Shown here piece by piece: positions 25,688-34,693 of a stretch of DNA of 45,712 bases. Position 1 is the first letter of the stretch; each line of letters opens with the position of its first letter. The notes beneath the pieces were generated by a model that had not been told where the DNA came from, did no database searches, and saw nothing but the letters and a program-made list of their open reading frames with translations. The position numbers were made by a program, and so were the translations under genes. The stretch is from Candidatus Sumerlaeaceae bacterium (GTDB taxonomy: Bacteria; Sumerlaeota; Sumerlaeia; Sumerlaeales; Sumerlaeaceae), in contig JAOAAY010000027.1 in the NCBI GenBank assembly GCA_026418615.1, positions 1 to 45,712 on the forward strand, given 5' to 3'.

Positions 25688-27127
25688 CTACAGGTCGGGC
25701 GTCTCATGAAGGCCGTCGGTGACGAGGGGCTGCGAATCTTCAGGGGCGCGGACAACGCGGATGCTGCGCCACTGGCCGGAGCGATAGCGCAAGTAAAACA
25801 GGGCGCTGAACACCAAGACGAGCAGACACAGGGCGACCCAAGCGTGGACGACGGAGAGGTGGAAGACGCGCAACATGACCATGACCGCCGCCACCAGCGC
25901 CCAGTGGAGACCGACGGAGATGATCATGGCCCAAAGCGTATCTCCGGCGCCGCGCAACGCGCCGCTGAACACAAGACTTGTGGCGTCGGCGAGAACATAC
26001 AGGGCGGCGAGTCGCAGCATGAAGACCGCCAACGGTTGAGCGTCGGCGAAGGCGCCGGGGTCGCCCTGCGGGCGGAACACGCCGACGAGCGGCTCGGCGC
26101 CCAGCGCGAACAGAATCAGGGTGCAACAACCGTAGCCCCACGCCAACCGCAAGCCCGACATGGTCGCGCGGTGCGCCGTGTCGGGATCGCCGGCGCCCAT
26201 GTAACGGCCCACAAGGCTTGTCACGCCGATGTGAATCCCCAATAGCGGCACGAACGAGACCATGTCCCAGTTGAACACAACGGTTATTGCTGTAGCCGCG
26301 GCGACGCCGCACGCATGGAAGACGAGGATCAGTGCGTCGAAGGCGAGCAGGTTGAGAAACAGTTCGACACCCGCTGGCGAGCCAAACCTCAGCAGGCGTC
26401 CCATGACGGCGCGGTCATAGCGCAGCGCCTGCGTGACGGCATATTCTGTGCGATTGCGCGGTGCAAAGAACGCCGCGATCATCACCGCCAGACCGCACAG
26501 GCTGCCTATGATCGTGCCGTAGGCGGCGCCGGCGATGCCCAGGGCGGGAAAGCCGAGTTTGCCAAAAATCAGCACATAATTGGCGGCGACATTCGCGATC
26601 ATCGCCACCATGGCGGAAACCATGACCACGCGGGTGCGCCCGATGCCCGAGAAGAAGCCGCTGAGGCAGGTGCGGACCAAACTGATCCAAGCGCCATTCA
26701 ACAGGATGTCGAAATAGATTTTCTGCGGACCCAGTTGCTCGGCTCCGATGCCGGAATAGTCGAACAGCAGGTGCGCCAGCGGGCGACAGGCGAGGATGAG
26801 CGGGTAGGCGACTACGCAAACGATCAGCGCCTGCACGGTAGCGACGGCGCACATGACCTTGCGGCCTGCGCCAAGATATTGGGCGACAAGCGCCGTGGTG
26901 TAGCCCATTAGCCCCACAAAAAAAGTGGTCAGCATGAAGCAGGTCAGGCCGCCGGCCATGGCCGCGCTCATCAGTTCCGGACCGATACGGGCCAGGAACA
27001 GGCGGTCGGTAAAGGTCATGATCGTGTCGCACGCGGACGACACGACCATCGGCGCCGCGATGGCGAGCATCTCGCGCACACCGCCGGGGCGCGGTTGTTC
27101 CGGGATGCGGGATGAAAATAGTTTCAT
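25688..27127 (-). CDS. MATE-family multidrug/toxin exporter
   Basis: Inner-membrane cation-coupled antiporter of 479 residues with twelve predicted helices in two homologous halves. The N-terminal half opens with EMLAIAAPMVVSSACDTIMTF and contains DRLFLARIG. The second half repeats an FGSPAGVELF segment near residue 240. Substrates are probably cationic drugs or metabolites and cannot be assigned. ATG 27127 has GAGGA just upstream and the frame upstream of it lacks homology. It may share a transcript with the aldo/keto reductase gene 260 bases upstream. That spacer holds a 9-bp bulged hairpin (27273-27294) and a short CCCCG/CGGGG stem (27354-27373), either of which might end the reductase transcript. 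Confidence 0.9.
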   Translation of the reverse strand: MKLFSSRIPEQPRPGGVREMLAIAAPMVVSSACDTIMTFTDRLFLARIGPELMSAAMAGGLTCFMLTTFFVGLMGYTTALVAQYLGAGRKVMCAVATVQALIVCVVAYPLILACRPLAHLLFDYSGIGAEQLGPQKIYFDILLNGAWISLVRTCLSGFFSGIGRTRVVMVSAMVAMIANVAANYVLIFGKLGFPALGIAGAAYGTIIGSLCGLAVMIAAFFAPRNRTEYAVTQALRYDRAVMGRLLRFGSPAGVELFLNLLAFDALILVFHACGVAAATAITVVFNWDMVSFVPLLGIHIGVTSLVGRYMGAGDPDTAHRATMSGLRLAWGYGCCTLILFALGAEPLVGVFRPQGDPGAFADAQPLAVFMLRLAALYVLADATSLVFSGALRGAGDTLWAMIISVGLHWALVAAVMVMLRVFHLSVVHAWVALCLLVLVFSALFYLRYRSGQWRSIRVVRAPEDSQPLVTDGLHETPDL

Positions 27128-27387
27128 AGGTCCTCGAGGGTTGGCCTGCCCATGCAAACACGCACGGATACAGGCGGATCAATCAAGCAGGTTAGGGGTG
27201 CGGGCGGAAGAAACGCCGCGGATGCCCAAGATGCGGCCTCAAGGGCTCGTGACGCGGCGTCCATGTGCGCGGCCGGGCCTGTGACAGGCGCCGGACGCGG
27301 ATTAGAATATCATGACCGGATTCCTTTTCCCGGGCGCGACAGCACAGCCGCACCCCCGTTCTATTCATCGGGGATCGGGGGCGGGGC

Positions 27388-28284
27388 TCAGGTTTGCCCG
27401 ACCCAATCCGGCGTGGCGACTTCAGCCCAGCGTCGGCGCAAGGCGGCGATTTCCTCCGCCGGCAACGGCCCGGCCTCCAGCAGGCGCGCATTTTCGCGCC
27501 AGCGCCCCGGCTGCTTCGTGCCGACGATGGCGGTCGAGACGCCCGGCTGCGCCAAAGTAAAGCGCAGCGCGATGGAGATGGCCTCCGGCATGGGACGACG
27601 CGTAAACTCGTAATCCAACTTCCGCAGGCGCTCCCAGTACACGGTATGATACTTCTCTTCCGGCGGCACGGCTCCGTAGCGCCATGCCGCGTTGGCCACG
27701 GGGCGCTTGGCGATGACGCCCAGCCCGCGCTCGGCGGCCAGCGGCAGCACCATGTCAATGGCTTCCATGTCCGCTACGCTGACAGAGATCTGAAGCGCGT
27801 CGAAGCGGCCGCACTCGACGGCGTACCTGGCCGCGGCGCCGTCACCACTGTAACCGATGAAACGCGTGTGGCCGCGTTCGCGCGCCGTCTCGAGCGCCTC
27901 GATGCACTCGCCGCGCCGCAATTCGTCAAGCCCGCAACTGTGAAGTTGGACGAGGTCCACGCAGTCCGTTCGCAGGCGCTTGAGGCTCCGTTCGATGGTG
28001 CGCAGCAGCGGCTCTTTGCGCCAGTCGCCGGCCATCGTGTCCGTATGGCCGCACTTGGTAAAAAGGAAATACTCCCCGCGGCGGTGCGCGACGGCCGCGC
28101 CGATCATCTCCTCGCTGTTGGGGTAGCATTCGGCCGTATCAATGACATTCAGGCCGGCATCGAGCGCATCGTTGAGCAGGATGCGGACGGTCTCCGGCGA
28201 GGCGCCCTCGTAACCGATCTCCGCCCCTCCAAAGCCAAGAACGGTGACATTCATGCCTGTTTTGCCAAACGGGCGCTTCTCCAT
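27388..28284 (-). CDS. Aldo/keto reductase
   Basis: NADPH-dependent oxidoreductase of 298 residues with a TIM barrel. The catalytic tetrad is visible: D49 (NVIDT), Y54 (AECYPNSEE), K77 (FTKCG) and H115 (VQLHS). The segment FIGYSGDG and the C-terminal IVGTKQPGRW match the cofactor-binding portion. It belongs with the small-molecule carbonyl reductases of the AKR5/AKR11-like bacterial groups, but the substrate is unknown. ATG 28284 has GAGGAG 9 bases upstream; the open frame extends 69 codons farther without homology. A 316-base spacer separates it from the divergent kinase gene. Confidence 0.9.
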   Translation of the reverse strand: MEKRPFGKTGMNVTVLGFGGAEIGYEGASPETVRILLNDALDAGLNVIDTAECYPNSEEMIGAAVAHRRGEYFLFTKCGHTDTMAGDWRKEPLLRTIERSLKRLRTDCVDLVQLHSCGLDELRRGECIEALETARERGHTRFIGYSGDGAAARYAVECGRFDALQISVSVADMEAIDMVLPLAAERGLGVIAKRPVANAAWRYGAVPPEEKYHTVYWERLRKLDYEFTRRPMPEAISIALRFTLAQPGVSTAIVGTKQPGRWRENARLLEAGPLPAEEIAALRRRWAEVATPDWVGQT

Positions 28285-28600
28285 TGTGTGCGGCTCCTCG
28301 AGCATGTTGCGGCGGCTGCGGCCGCCCCGGCGACTGCACTCACTTATTAGGCCCGGGGCGGGCAAGCATTCCCGCAAGCGACTCACACTGGCACCCGGTC
28401 GGATCGTTTGGCGAGCGAAATAATCCTTGACGGTTCGCCCCTGTTTTTTCGATGTCTCGCCAGCCTGACGGTGATCTGGGGTTTGCAGCACCGTAGATGA
28501 TGGTCATTCGTTCCAATTGAAGACGATTGCCCCGGATGCACGAGTGATCCCGTGCCGGTCGTTTTTAGTGGGAACGAGCAATGGACGGGATCGGATCAGG
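28285..28600. other. Divergent intergenic region between aldo/keto reductase and histidine kinase genes
   Basis: There is no convincing gene here. It contains a perfect 9-bp GC hairpin (28322-28330 with 28353-28361, 22-base loop) 38 bases upstream of the reductase start. A GCGAAATAATCCTTGA element at about 28414-28429 also occurs with one change at about 23693-23708. A TTGACG at 28426 has no good -10 partner. Confidence 0.5.
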
Positions 28601-29932
28601 ATGTCGGCAGCATTTCACTCGCGCCTGCGGCGCGTCGGATCGGATGGCGAACCCGGGCCGATCCCGGGCGCAGCGGAGACTGTCTCTCCTCCGCGCGCGG
28701 ACAGCGGTCGGGCTTCCGTGACCGCACCCGTCATCAGCGTCGTGCTCGCCGTACGCGATGAAAAATTGGCCGATGTGTTGGATGATTATCTGACTTCATG
28801 CGGTTTGAGGGTGGCCCTGGCGGAGACGCCGCATCAGGTCCCGGCGTTGGCGCGGCAGGCGCCTTACCAGTGTGCCGTGTTGGATACGGATTTTCCGGAG
28901 TGTCGTTCGGGCGAGATTTTGGCCCGACTCGCCGAGGCACCGGCCGCCAATCCGGCCATGCGCGTCGTGCTCATCGGAAGTCTCGAACCGCCGCCGGATT
29001 CCTTCCCCGCGGATGCTGCCGTGCATGGTTGTCTGCTCAAGCCGTTTCATCCCGAGTGGCTGGTGCGCGCGATCCGGCAGGCGGCGGCGGGTGATGCGCA
29101 CCTCGCCGAAATAACCGCCCTGCGCGAACGCGTCGCGGGGCTCGAACACGAGGCGGCTGTCTTGCGCGAACGGGCGGCAAGCCTGCAGGAACGCAGCCAT
29201 TGGGCGGAACTGGCCGGCAGCCTCACGCACGAGATCAAGAACCTGCTGTCGGTCATCAAGGTTTCCACCCAGTACCTGCTCAAGCGGGCGGAGGAAACCG
29301 GGCTGGATTCGCGCATGACCAAACATCTGGGCATGATCAGCCAGCAGGTGGACCGGTCGCAGGAGCAGATCGTCCGGTTTGGCGGCATGGCGCAAGGGCG
29401 CGCAACGACCGTGGGGCCGTGCGAAGTGAGCCGCACGGTTTCGGAACTCATCGCCCTGCTCGAGTACACGCTGACGACCCGCAATATACGCGTGAAAAGC
29501 GACCTCGCCCCGCACCTTCCGGCGGCGGGGATGGATGAGGGCGTGCTGCGCACGATCCTGATCAACCTGCTGCTCAACGCGCGCGACGCGATGCCCGACG
29601 GCGGCCGCATCCTCATCTGCGCGCATGCCGCAGCCAACGGCGGCATCGAAGTGGATGTCGAAGATACCGGCTGCGGCATTGCGTCTGGCGACCTCGAACG
29701 GATTTTCGAACCCTTTTACAGCACGAAACAGGGTCCGCAGGCGTCAGGCCTCGGCCTGAGCCTCTCCCGCCAGATGGCCCGCGCCTCGGGCGGCGACCTT
29801 GAGGCCGTGCCGAACCACAGCCCCGGCGCCCTGTTTCGCCTGATCCTCCCGGCTGCCGACCCTGGGGATCGAGGGCCCCGTCTCCTCGCACATCCACCCG
29901 GCCCGGACGAGGTCTTCAGGAGCACGGCATGA
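28601..29932 (+). CDS. Soluble histidine kinase with N-terminal receiver-like domain
   Basis: Cytoplasmic two-component kinase of 443 residues with no transmembrane segment. A receiver-like domain occupies about 42-160: strand VISVVLAV, acidic D53-E54, probable phospho-acceptor D95 in VLDTD, and conserved Lys in LLKPFHPE. A coiled coil follows (about 165-200, ALRERVAGLEHEAAVLRER). The kinase core has H210 in SLTHEIKN, LLLNARDAM, DTGCGI and GLGLSLS. The start is uncertain: ATG 28601 is used, with only a weak ribosome site, and the frame is open to a TTG at 28517. It precedes the HD-GYP response regulator by 25 bases, so the two almost certainly form a cognate pair in one operon. Confidence 0.88.
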   Translation: MSAAFHSRLRRVGSDGEPGPIPGAAETVSPPRADSGRASVTAPVISVVLAVRDEKLADVLDDYLTSCGLRVALAETPHQVPALARQAPYQCAVLDTDFPECRSGEILARLAEAPAANPAMRVVLIGSLEPPPDSFPADAAVHGCLLKPFHPEWLVRAIRQAAAGDAHLAEITALRERVAGLEHEAAVLRERAASLQERSHWAELAGSLTHEIKNLLSVIKVSTQYLLKRAEETGLDSRMTKHLGMISQQVDRSQEQIVRFGGMAQGRATTVGPCEVSRTVSELIALLEYTLTTRNIRVKSDLAPHLPAAGMDEGVLRTILINLLLNARDAMPDGGRILICAHAAANGGIEVDVEDTGCGIASGDLERIFEPFYSTKQGPQASGLGLSLSRQMARASGGDLEAVPNHSPGALFRLILPAADPGDRGPRLLAHPPGPDEVFRSTA

Positions 29933-29957
29933 ACATCTTTGACGAAGGAACCTGCCC

Positions 29958-31481
29958 ATGACCCCCGACCGCCGAGTCCTCATCGTGGATGACGATGCGC
30001 TGATTGGTCAGCATCTGTCGGAAACCCTGACCGACCACGGCTATGCGCCGGTGGTTTTCCGGTCCGGCACGGAGTTTCTCAGTCACCTGCGGCAGCATCC
30101 GGAAAACAGCCTGACGCTGCTCGATATCACCATGCCGGGCATGACAGGCGTCGAGGTCATGCGCGAAATCGCGGCCATGGCGGTACGCCCGGCAATCATT
30201 GTGATGACGGGTCATGCAAACACGCGGCTCGCACTGGAGTGTCTTGAACTGGGTGCGCGCGATTACATCACCAAACCTCTGGACCTTGACCTGCTCCTGT
30301 TCGCGCTGCGCCGCGTAGCGGAGCGCGAGCGGCTCGACCGGGCTCAAAGCGAACAGTCACGGCTGGCAGCGATGAATCTGGCCGGCGTTGCCGGCGGCAC
30401 GGGGGCGCTGCGGCGGCTGTCGGAAATCCTGCGGGTGCAGTCCGTTCCGGGGGATTTTCCGCTGGTCGTGTTGGAAGTGTTGCGCATCACGCATGACGCT
30501 CTGCGCTCGCAGGCCAGTTCCATCACGGTTCAGGTGAACAACCGCCACATTGTCCACCACCTTCCCAGCGCCCAGCACATTCCGGCCGGGACTGCGGCCG
30601 TGGAGCAAGCCCTGGCGTTTGCCATGGAGACGGGCACAGGCCTGATCCACGGCATGCCGGCCCGAGGCAACGGCCATCAGTTCCCAGTGGAGTCAGATCT
30701 TTTTGCGGGCTCTGTCATCCTGCCGCTGCGGGCGGGCGCCGGCTGCTTTGGCGCCGTCCATGTGTCGCGGCCACTCACGCAGCCGCGCTTTACCGACGCA
30801 GAAATGGAATTGCTGGAACTCATCTGCGCCGAGGTCGCGGTTCTGCGCACAAACGCGTCGCTGTGCGAAAACTACGAGAAGATGACCATCGGCGCCATCG
30901 CCGCGCTCGCAAACGCCATCAATGTCATGGACGGGCAGACCGGGGAGCATTCGAAACGGACGGAGCAGATCCTCCTGCGTATGATTGACCGTCTCGGCCT
31001 GCCGCGCGGCGATCGCGACCTGATCGTGTTTGCCATGCGGCTGCACGACATCGGCAAAATCCGCGTGCCAAACACAATCATTAACAAGCCGGGTCCGCTG
31101 GACGATGACGAATGGGCGATCATGCGCCAGCATCCGATTTGGGGATTTGAGATTCTCCAGTCAGACGGAATGTTGACGGAAATTGCGCGCATCGTGCGTC
31201 ACCATCACGAGCGTTACGACGGCAGCGGCTACCCTGACGGCCTCAAGGGCAAAAGTATTCCGCTCGGGTCGCGCATTCTGTCGGTCGTAGATGCCTTTGA
31301 CGCCATGCGCAGCAACCGCCCTTATCGCAAGGCACTGCCGTTCACCCGCGCGGTCGAGGAGATCCGGTCGAACATCGGGACGCAGTTTGATCCTGACATT
31401 GCCTTGGCCTTCCTCGACAGCATTGCCCAGAGCAGCACCCTCGGCGGCTGCCATGAGCCGCAGGCCAACTCCGATAACTGA
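29958..31481 (+). CDS. Response regulator with HD-GYP c-di-GMP phosphodiesterase output
   Basis: Protein of 507 residues: receiver domain (1 to about 120; D11-D13, phospho-acceptor D56 in LLDITMPG, K106), a GAF-like region (about 150-310), and an HD-GYP domain (about 315-490). The HD-GYP part has H363-D364 (LHDIGKI), the HHHERYDGSGYPDG block with G424-Y425-P426, and GTQFDP. The intact HD and GYP signatures suggest hydrolysis of cyclic di-GMP to pGpG or GMP, probably gated by phosphorylation from the kinase encoded just upstream. AAGGA lies 8 bases before the ATG. It would link an intracellular cue to surface attachment or pilus behaviour. Confidence 0.93.
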   Translation: MTPDRRVLIVDDDALIGQHLSETLTDHGYAPVVFRSGTEFLSHLRQHPENSLTLLDITMPGMTGVEVMREIAAMAVRPAIIVMTGHANTRLALECLELGARDYITKPLDLDLLLFALRRVAERERLDRAQSEQSRLAAMNLAGVAGGTGALRRLSEILRVQSVPGDFPLVVLEVLRITHDALRSQASSITVQVNNRHIVHHLPSAQHIPAGTAAVEQALAFAMETGTGLIHGMPARGNGHQFPVESDLFAGSVILPLRAGAGCFGAVHVSRPLTQPRFTDAEMELLELICAEVAVLRTNASLCENYEKMTIGAIAALANAINVMDGQTGEHSKRTEQILLRMIDRLGLPRGDRDLIVFAMRLHDIGKIRVPNTIINKPGPLDDDEWAIMRQHPIWGFEILQSDGMLTEIARIVRHHHERYDGSGYPDGLKGKSIPLGSRILSVVDAFDAMRSNRPYRKALPFTRAVEEIRSNIGTQFDPDIALAFLDSIAQSSTLGGCHEPQANSDN

Positions 31482-31544
31482 CCGGCGGCCTGGCCAGATA
31501 CGGCCGCACCGGATGTTGACGGGGATGATCCTGACATGCTTGCC

Positions 31545-31572
31545 TGATCGCGTGCAGAAACCGCCGCGATCA
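31545..31572 (+). promoter_or_regulatory. Inverted repeat abutting a ribosome binding site
   Basis: Arms TGATCGCG (31545-31552) and CGCGATCA (31565-31572), perfect over 8 bases with a 12-base spacer, end one base before GGAGG (31574-31578) of the next gene. It could be an RNA hairpin controlling translation or a dimeric operator. Confidence 0.45.
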
Positions 31573-31586
31573 CGGAGGCAGCCGGG

Positions 31587-32594
31587 ATGAAGACTTCGAC
31601 AGTGAGGGCGCTCTCTTTGCTCGTGCTGATTGCCGTGGCAAACGCCGGCAGCGCCAGCGACATGCGCGAGCCGCCGCGGGAGTTCCAAGCGGACCTCGAC
31701 GGTGACGGTTGGCTGGAAACCGTGCGCGTCAAGTTCTCCGGGCGAAATGATCAGGGCGAGTTTTTTCATTTGGAGGTGGCCAACGGCGAAGGTCGGGTCA
31801 TCTGGACCGGCCCGAAGGATCTCGACCCCGACAACCGCCTCGTCTTTGGCAACCTCGAATTCGGCCAGACCATGCCGACCGTGATCGCCGACATTGATGG
31901 CGATGGCGCCGTGGAATTGGTGGCGGGCGCGCCGCAAAGCGATGTTTCGCCGCGCTGGTTCCGCGTGCTGCGGTGGAGTCACGGCGCGTTCAAGCCGGTC
32001 CGCTCGGGATCACTATTCGAGGATCCCCCCGGGTCCAAACTGTTCCCGTGGGGCGAGACTCAGGAGTACAAGGGCCGGTGGATCAACGAGTTGTGGCCGT
32101 CGCCGGACGGCGCGGCCGGCGAATTCGAGGCCGAGTTGATCGAGTATCCGGGCGAGACCAGCATCCGGTCGGGCCGGGGCGTTGTCGAGGCGACCCCTCA
32201 GGGGTTCCGGCTGGTGCGCATGATAACACCCATGAGGAAACCGGAGGCGGAACCTCCGGAGGAGACCCCAAACTCCGGCACGAGCGGTTCCGGCAGCGTG
32301 CTGGCCGCCTATATGTGTCAGATTGGCGACGAAGACCTGCGCAATTCCAAGGGCGAGCGGCTGAAGACCGTCCGCGACATCCTCGCGCAGGACCGCGCAA
32401 ACTTTCACAAGCACCGGATCCGCCACCGGCGCGACATCGCCGAGGAAACCTATTTTGCGTCGGCGGCCAACCGGCAGATGTTCCAGTCGGCGCGCCTCGA
32501 GGTGCCTGACCGCCTTGCCAAATGGATCATTGAAGGCGGGGCGATCGTGCAGGTGACCGTTTACCCCGGCCGCATTGTGGTGAGCCAGCCGTGA
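31587..32594 (+). CDS. Exported protein with two DxDGDG calcium-type repeats, function unknown
   Basis: Protein of 335 residues with a signal peptide (MKTSTVRALSLLVLIAVANA, cleaved near residue 20-24). Two motifs, DLDGDG (36-41) and DIDGDG (102-107), each followed by a short beta strand, resemble VCBS/FG-GAP or dockerin-like calcium loops. They suggest a partial beta-propeller. The C-terminal third (about 245-335) is helical and basic, containing RHRRD, and is not recognised; a Gly/Ser linker around 240-250 separates the parts. GGAGG lies 8 bases before the ATG. The stop overlaps the GTG start of the LOG-family gene by 4 bases, so the two genes are translationally coupled although one product is exported and the other cytosolic. 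Confidence 0.75.
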   Translation: MKTSTVRALSLLVLIAVANAGSASDMREPPREFQADLDGDGWLETVRVKFSGRNDQGEFFHLEVANGEGRVIWTGPKDLDPDNRLVFGNLEFGQTMPTVIADIDGDGAVELVAGAPQSDVSPRWFRVLRWSHGAFKPVRSGSLFEDPPGSKLFPWGETQEYKGRWINELWPSPDGAAGEFEAELIEYPGETSIRSGRGVVEATPQGFRLVRMITPMRKPEAEPPEETPNSGTSGSGSVLAAYMCQIGDEDLRNSKGERLKTVRDILAQDRANFHKHRIRHRRDIAEETYFASAANRQMFQSARLEVPDRLAKWIIEGGAIVQVTVYPGRIVVSQP

Positions 32595-33172
32595 AGCGTG
32601 TCTGTGTTTTTTGCGGTAGCAGTGCGGGTGAGCGCCCCGTCTATGCGCAGGCAGCGCGCGAACTGGGCCGGGTGCTGGCGGAACGCGGCATCGGGATGGT
32701 TTACGGCGGGGGCAATGTGGGGCTGATGGGGATAGCCGCCGATGCGGCGCTGGCGGCAGGCGGCGAAGTCATCGGGGTCATCCCGAAGGCCCTGCGCGAC
32801 CGCGAGATCGCGCACCCGCGCCTGACAAAGTTGCATGTGGTCGGATCCATGCACGAGCGCAAGGCGCTCATGTCAGACCTGTCAGACGGTTTTATTGCCA
32901 TGCCGGGAGGGTTCGGCACCTTGGACGAATTCATGGAGGTGCTCACCTGGGCGCAATTGGGCATTCACCGCAAGCCATGCGGCCTGCTCAATGTGGACAA
33001 CTTTTTTGCTCCTCTGCTGACGCTGCTGGACCGGGCCGTGGCGGACCGGTTTTTGCGGCCGCAGCACCGGGCTCTGGTGTTGGTGGCGTCCAAAAGCGAA
33101 GAATTGCTGGATCGCATGGCGGCCATGCGCACGCCGGTCGTGGACAGGTGGCTGGACCGCGGGATGCGGTAG
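32591..33172 (+). CDS. LOG-family nucleoside 5'-monophosphate phosphoribohydrolase
   Basis: Rossmann-like enzyme of 193 residues that cleaves nucleoside monophosphates (for example cytokinin ribosides or AMP) to base and ribose 5-phosphate. Family motifs are present: YGGGNVGLMG (38-47) and PGGFGTLDE (105-113), containing the catalytic Glu and Arg/Gly substrate loop. The start is GTG 32591, sharing GTGA with the upstream stop. It faces lptB with a gap of only 4 bases between the two stops. In bacteria it is usually part of nucleotide salvage; no cytokinin function need be assumed. Confidence 0.92.
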   Translation: MKRVCVFCGSSAGERPVYAQAARELGRVLAERGIGMVYGGGNVGLMGIAADAALAAGGEVIGVIPKALRDREIAHPRLTKLHVVGSMHERKALMSDLSDGFIAMPGGFGTLDEFMEVLTWAQLGIHRKPCGLLNVDNFFAPLLTLLDRAVADRFLRPQHRALVLVASKSEELLDRMAAMRTPVVDRWLDRGMR

Positions 33173-33176
33173 TCGC

Positions 33177-34001
33177 TTAGATTTCCGGATCGCCGGTTTC
33201 CGATGCCGGCGGATTCTGCCGGGCCTCTGCCGCCAGACGCTGCACGCGCAACTTGCGCTCGTCGCCCTCCACGGGCAGATGCATGACAAAACGCTCGCCA
33301 AGATAATATTTGCGCGCCTCAGGGCTGTCCACCAGTTCCTTGGCTGTTCCCGACAGCATCACGCGCCCCTCGTGGATGATGTAAGAACGGTCGGTCACCG
33401 TCAGCGTCTCGCGGACATTGTGATCCGTGATGAGCACGCCCAGCCCTCGCGCCTGCATCTGGTAGATGATGTCCTGCAGTTCCTCGACGGCCTTGGGGTC
33501 TACGCCGGAAAACGGTTCGTCGAGCAGGATGAAGTCGGGCTGGTTGACGAGCGCGCGGGCAATCTCGACGCGCCGGCGCTCGCCACCCGACAGCGTGTAG
33601 GCAATGCTCTTGCGCAGCCGCTCCACGCCAAGTTCGTTGAGCAAATACTCGAGCCGCTCGGCCTGCTGCTCGCGGGTCAGATTCGTCATTTCGAGAATGG
33701 CCTTGATGTTGTCCTCCACGGTCAACTTGCGGAAGATGGACATGTCTTGGGCCAAATAGCCGATGCCCAGCCGGGCCCGTTTGTGCATGGGCAGGCCGGT
33801 GATATCCCGGTCGTTGAACAGGATCCGGCCGGCCGTGGGGCGGATGAGGCCCACGATCATGTTGAAGGTCGTGGACTTGCCTGCGCCGTTGGGACCGAGC
33901 AGGCCGACGATCTCGCCCTTGGTGATCTCTATGTTCACCTCGTTGACGACCCGGCGTCCGCCATATTCTTTGACGAGGTGCTCCGTGCAGATTCGCGCCA
34001 T
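33177..34001 (-). CDS. lptB: Lipopolysaccharide export ABC ATPase LptB
   Basis: Cytoplasmic ATPase of 274 residues powering LptFGC to extract LPS from the inner membrane. Walker A is GPNGAGKST (K42), the signature LSGGERRRVEIARAL, Walker B FILLDEPFSGVD, and the switch is DHNVRETL; these wordings are diagnostic for LptB. The sequence after YYLGERF extends about 30 residues beyond the usual end, with a basic then acidic tail. The start is ATG 34001, with GGGAG upstream. It is divergent from lepB. It implies an outer membrane with LPS or a related lipid. Confidence 0.93.
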   Translation of the reverse strand: MARICTEHLVKEYGGRRVVNEVNIEITKGEIVGLLGPNGAGKSTTFNMIVGLIRPTAGRILFNDRDITGLPMHKRARLGIGYLAQDMSIFRKLTVEDNIKAILEMTNLTREQQAERLEYLLNELGVERLRKSIAYTLSGGERRRVEIARALVNQPDFILLDEPFSGVDPKAVEELQDIIYQMQARGLGVLITDHNVRETLTVTDRSYIIHEGRVMLSGTAKELVDSPEARKYYLGERFVMHLPVEGDERKLRVQRLAAEARQNPPASETGDPEI

Positions 34002-34132
34002 GATTCTCCCGCGCCGCGAGGGCTGCGCCCGCCCGCAAAGGACGGGCGCCAAAGTGATCCGCCATTGAATTTCCAACCGCTGCGGTGTCAACGCATAACA
34101 AACCGACCCATGACCCCGCATGCGACAAAGCC

Positions 34133-34672
34133 ATGACCGTACCCGCCAGTCATTCGGGCCTCCGGCGCCGTGTTTCGCGCCTGAGGCTGGCTGTTTCCGT
34201 TTTGCTGCTGCTCGTGCTGGGATATGTGCTCTTTCTTTTTAACAGCGGGGGGCTGCGCACTTTCCAGGTCATCTCGCGCTCGATGGAGCCGGCGCTCGCC
34301 GTGGGGGACTATGTGCTGATGAAGCGCGTCGGGCGCGATCAGCCGCTGCGCGGCGCCATTGTCACCGTCGAGAACCCTCAGGTGAACGGGGAATTGCTCG
34401 CCAAGCGGGTCATCGCCGCCGACGGCGATGAAGTGCAACTGCGGGATGGCATGATTTTCATCAACGGCCGGCGGGAAACGGCCAACCGCCCGCGCATCGA
34501 GCATGTGCCGGATCAGACTTGGAAGGTCGCTCCGGGCGAAGTGTTTGTTGTCGGCGACAACCGCAACGACAGCCTCGACAGCGTGGACTTTGGTCCGCTG
34601 CCGATTGATCGCGTGCACGGGATCCTCGTGTACAGGTACTGGCCTCCGAACCGCGCGGGGCGTCTCCAGTAA
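34133..34672 (+). CDS. lepB: Type I signal peptidase
   Basis: Inner-membrane serine protease of 179 residues that removes signal peptides from exported proteins. A single N-terminal transmembrane helix (about 18-37) precedes the catalytic Ser S50 in SRSMEPAL and the general-base Lys K91 in LAKRVIA, followed by GDNRNDSLDS. The length fits short bacterial LepB proteins. ATG 34133 is chosen; a GTG at 34085 in frame is possible and no strong ribosome site discriminates. It ends 20 bases from the convergent kdsD stop. It is expected to process the many exported proteins encoded nearby. Confidence 0.9.
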   Translation: MTVPASHSGLRRRVSRLRLAVSVLLLLVLGYVLFLFNSGGLRTFQVISRSMEPALAVGDYVLMKRVGRDQPLRGAIVTVENPQVNGELLAKRVIAADGDEVQLRDGMIFINGRRETANRPRIEHVPDQTWKVAPGEVFVVGDNRNDSLDSVDFGPLPIDRVHGILVYRYWPPNRAGRLQ

Positions 34673-34693
34673 ACCCTACGCCCTGCCGGCGTG

